Source: Anaerolinea sp. (GTDB lineage Bacteria; Chloroflexota; Anaerolineae; JAAEKA01). From it: a stretch of DNA of 24,254 bases. The notes under the pieces are model-generated. The model saw only the letters and a list, made by a program, of their open reading frames with translations. It did no database searches and had not been told where the DNA came from. Positions 23,363 to 24,254 of this stretch are shown piece by piece. Numbering within the stretch: position 1 is the stretch's first letter; every line of letters starts with the position of its first letter. Where the stretch lies: assembly GCA_014879765.1 (NCBI GenBank), contig JACSRL010000783.1, positions 1 to 24,254 of the forward strand, read 5' to 3'. A program made the translations under genes and the position numbers.

Positions 23363-24046
23363 ATGGAACTACGACATTATTGGGCCATCATCCGCCGTTG
23401 GTGGTGGATTCCTCTGCTGACAGTGCTGCTGACCGCGGTCTTGACGCTGGCGACACAGCGACCCTGGGAGCCGCGGCCGGCGGCCTACACCACCTCGCTC
23501 AGCTTCAGCGTGGGCGTGCAGCCGCAGAACCCGGCCAACGGCGAGGAAGCCTACTACACCGCGCTGGCCAGCGAATATCTGATCGACGACCTGGCTGAGG
23601 TGGTGCGCGGCAGCGAGTTTGCCGCGGCCGTCAGCCGGCGGCTGGAGGGCCAGGGGATCGTCGTGCCGCCCGGCGCGTTGCAAGGCTCGACCCAGGCCGG
23701 CAAGCTGCACCGGATTCTCAGCGTGGGCATCACCTGGGGCAATCCCCAGGAGCTGGATGCGATCGCCGGCGCGGTGGCCGCCACGCTGGAAGAGGAGGCC
23801 GCCGCCTTCATGCCGCGCCTTTTTGCCCAAAACGGCGCAGCCTACCTGGTCAACCGCGGCGGCGTGGGCGAGGTCGGCCCCGGCCTGCGCCAGCGGCTGG
23901 AGTTCCCCCTGCGTCTGTTGCTGGCCCTGGCGGCCGGCATTGCCCTGGCCTTCCTGGCCGATTACCTGGATGACCGCGTGCGCGGCCGGGCGGATATCGA
24001 GCAACTGGGATTGCGGGTGGTGGGGGAGATTCCCAAGCGGAAGTGA
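23363..24046 (+). CDS. Wzz-type polysaccharide chain-length determinant protein
   Basis: A 227-residue inner-membrane protein with the Wzz topology: a cytoplasmic start ELRHYWAIIRRWWW, membrane helix 1 at about 14-33, a periplasmic/extracellular domain, membrane helix 2 at about 186-205 (LRLLLALAAGIALAFLADYL) and a short cytoplasmic tail IEQLGLRVVGEIPKRK. The tail matches the linker that in BY-kinases leads to a tyrosine kinase, but no kinase domain follows. The protein likely sets chain length or couples polymerisation and export of an extracellular polysaccharide with the upstream glycosyltransferase. The periplasmic part is shorter than in typical Wzz proteins. The stop TGA belongs to a heptad array. 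Confidence 0.85.
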   Translation: MELRHYWAIIRRWWWIPLLTVLLTAVLTLATQRPWEPRPAAYTTSLSFSVGVQPQNPANGEEAYYTALASEYLIDDLAEVVRGSEFAAAVSRRLEGQGIVVPPGALQGSTQAGKLHRILSVGITWGNPQELDAIAGAVAATLEEEAAAFMPRLFAQNGAAYLVNRGGVGEVGPGLRQRLEFPLRLLLALAAGIALAFLADYLDDRVRGRADIEQLGLRVVGEIPKRK

Positions 24047-24121
24047 GCAGTGAACAGTGAGCAGATCCCCGTAGCCGGTAATCAACCGTTTACCGTTCAC
24101 CGTTTACCGGCTACTGTTCAC
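24042..24121. repeat. Inverted heptad-array element after the Wzz gene
   Basis: The left arm has three units, agtgagc, agtgaac, agtgagc (24042-24062). The right arm has five inverted units from 24087 to 24121 (cgtttac, cgttcac, cgtttac, cggctac, tgttcac). GTAGCCGG in the centre pairs with CCGGCTAC in the right arm. The Wzz stop TGA (24044-24046) is in the first unit. Confidence 0.8.
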
Positions 24122-24124
24122 TTG

Positions 24125-24133
24125 TGGTACAAT
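24125..24133 (+). promoter_or_regulatory. Extended -10 promoter pointing out of the window
   Basis: TGGTACAAT is an extended -10 with no strong -35. Predicted start about 24140. It would serve a gene beyond the right edge, with a repeat element in its leader; no start codon with a credible reading frame follows inside the window. Confidence 0.4.
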
Positions 24134-24148
24134 GGCGCCCGACGGGTA

Positions 24149-24254
24149 ACTGCTCAGGTGCCAGGCACTTTTGAGGCGATTTGCGGACAGAATTACCTCC
24201 GACGACGTTGCTGCAAACGCAGATTCAAGTGCCTGGCACCTGTGGCTGAGCAGT
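24149..24254. repeat. MITE-like inverted-repeat element
   Basis: About 106 bp bounded by ACTGCTCA on the left and TGAGCAGT on the right (perfect 8-bp ends). Inside them, AGGTGCCAGGCACTT (24156-24170) and AAGTGCCTGGCACCT (24227-24241) form a perfect 15-bp inverted repeat. Each inner arm is itself palindromic (GTGCC-N-GGCAC). The right arm has a close relative at 21982-22008. There is no coding region. The element may continue past the window end. Confidence 0.7.

Overview
The window is GC-rich chromosomal DNA with many palindromic and short-period intergenic repeats. Gene content (PadR-controlled ABC exporter, MoxR/DUF58/DUF4129 operon, dnaN and recF split by a toxin-antitoxin pair, near-leaderless promoters) and the repeat types suggest a member of Chloroflexota (Anaerolineae/Caldilineae-like). 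That placement is inference from style; no rRNA or other marker gene is present. The sections around 19240-20050 and 21300-22200 are visibly more AT-rich than the rest.

Layout, left to right. (1) 1-99: the last codons of a 2-oxoacid dehydrogenase E2 acyltransferase, ending at a perfect hairpin. (2) 148-4167, minus strand: padR, ABC ATPase and a two-module FtsX-type permease, read from a textbook sigma-70 promoter at 4202-4230. (3) 4388-6407, minus strand: a SAM methyltransferase with a C-terminal zinc ribbon, then a membrane-anchored LysM/NodB deacetylase. (4) 6437-6597: a divergent promoter region with a perfect parS centromere site. (5) 6659-11509, plus strand: MoxR AAA+ ATPase, DUF58 protein, DUF4129 membrane protein and another membrane protein, tightly packed. 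(6) 11615-17866, plus strand: three genes that together look like a dispersed AddAB/RecBCD-type machine (an SF1-like protein with degenerate motif II, a complete UvrD-family helicase, and a separate PD-(D/E)XK nuclease with an AddB-type Fe-S cysteine pattern), separated by repeat-filled gaps. (7) 17967-21952, minus strand: vapB-vapC, dnaN, an antitoxin-like gene, a TumE-like toxin, and recF. (8) 22209-24046, plus strand: a GT4 glycosyltransferase and a Wzz-type chain-length protein, probably the start of an exopolysaccharide locus continuing past the right edge.

The most unusual feature is a family of 7-bp-period arrays with core GTNA (GTAA, GTGA, GTTA). They lie at the 3' ends of at least six genes, and in most of these cases the gene's own stop codon is part of the array. 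Because 7 is 1 modulo 3, three successive heptads carrying TAA or TGA close all three reading frames. Two arrays form large inverted elements around a shared central motif. Other repeat families also sit within a few bases of gene ends, so nearly every gene end here that has intergenic space is marked by a palindromic repeat.

The perfect parS site together with dnaN and recF suggests an origin-proximal region, although dnaA, parAB and an obvious DnaA-box cluster are absent from this window.
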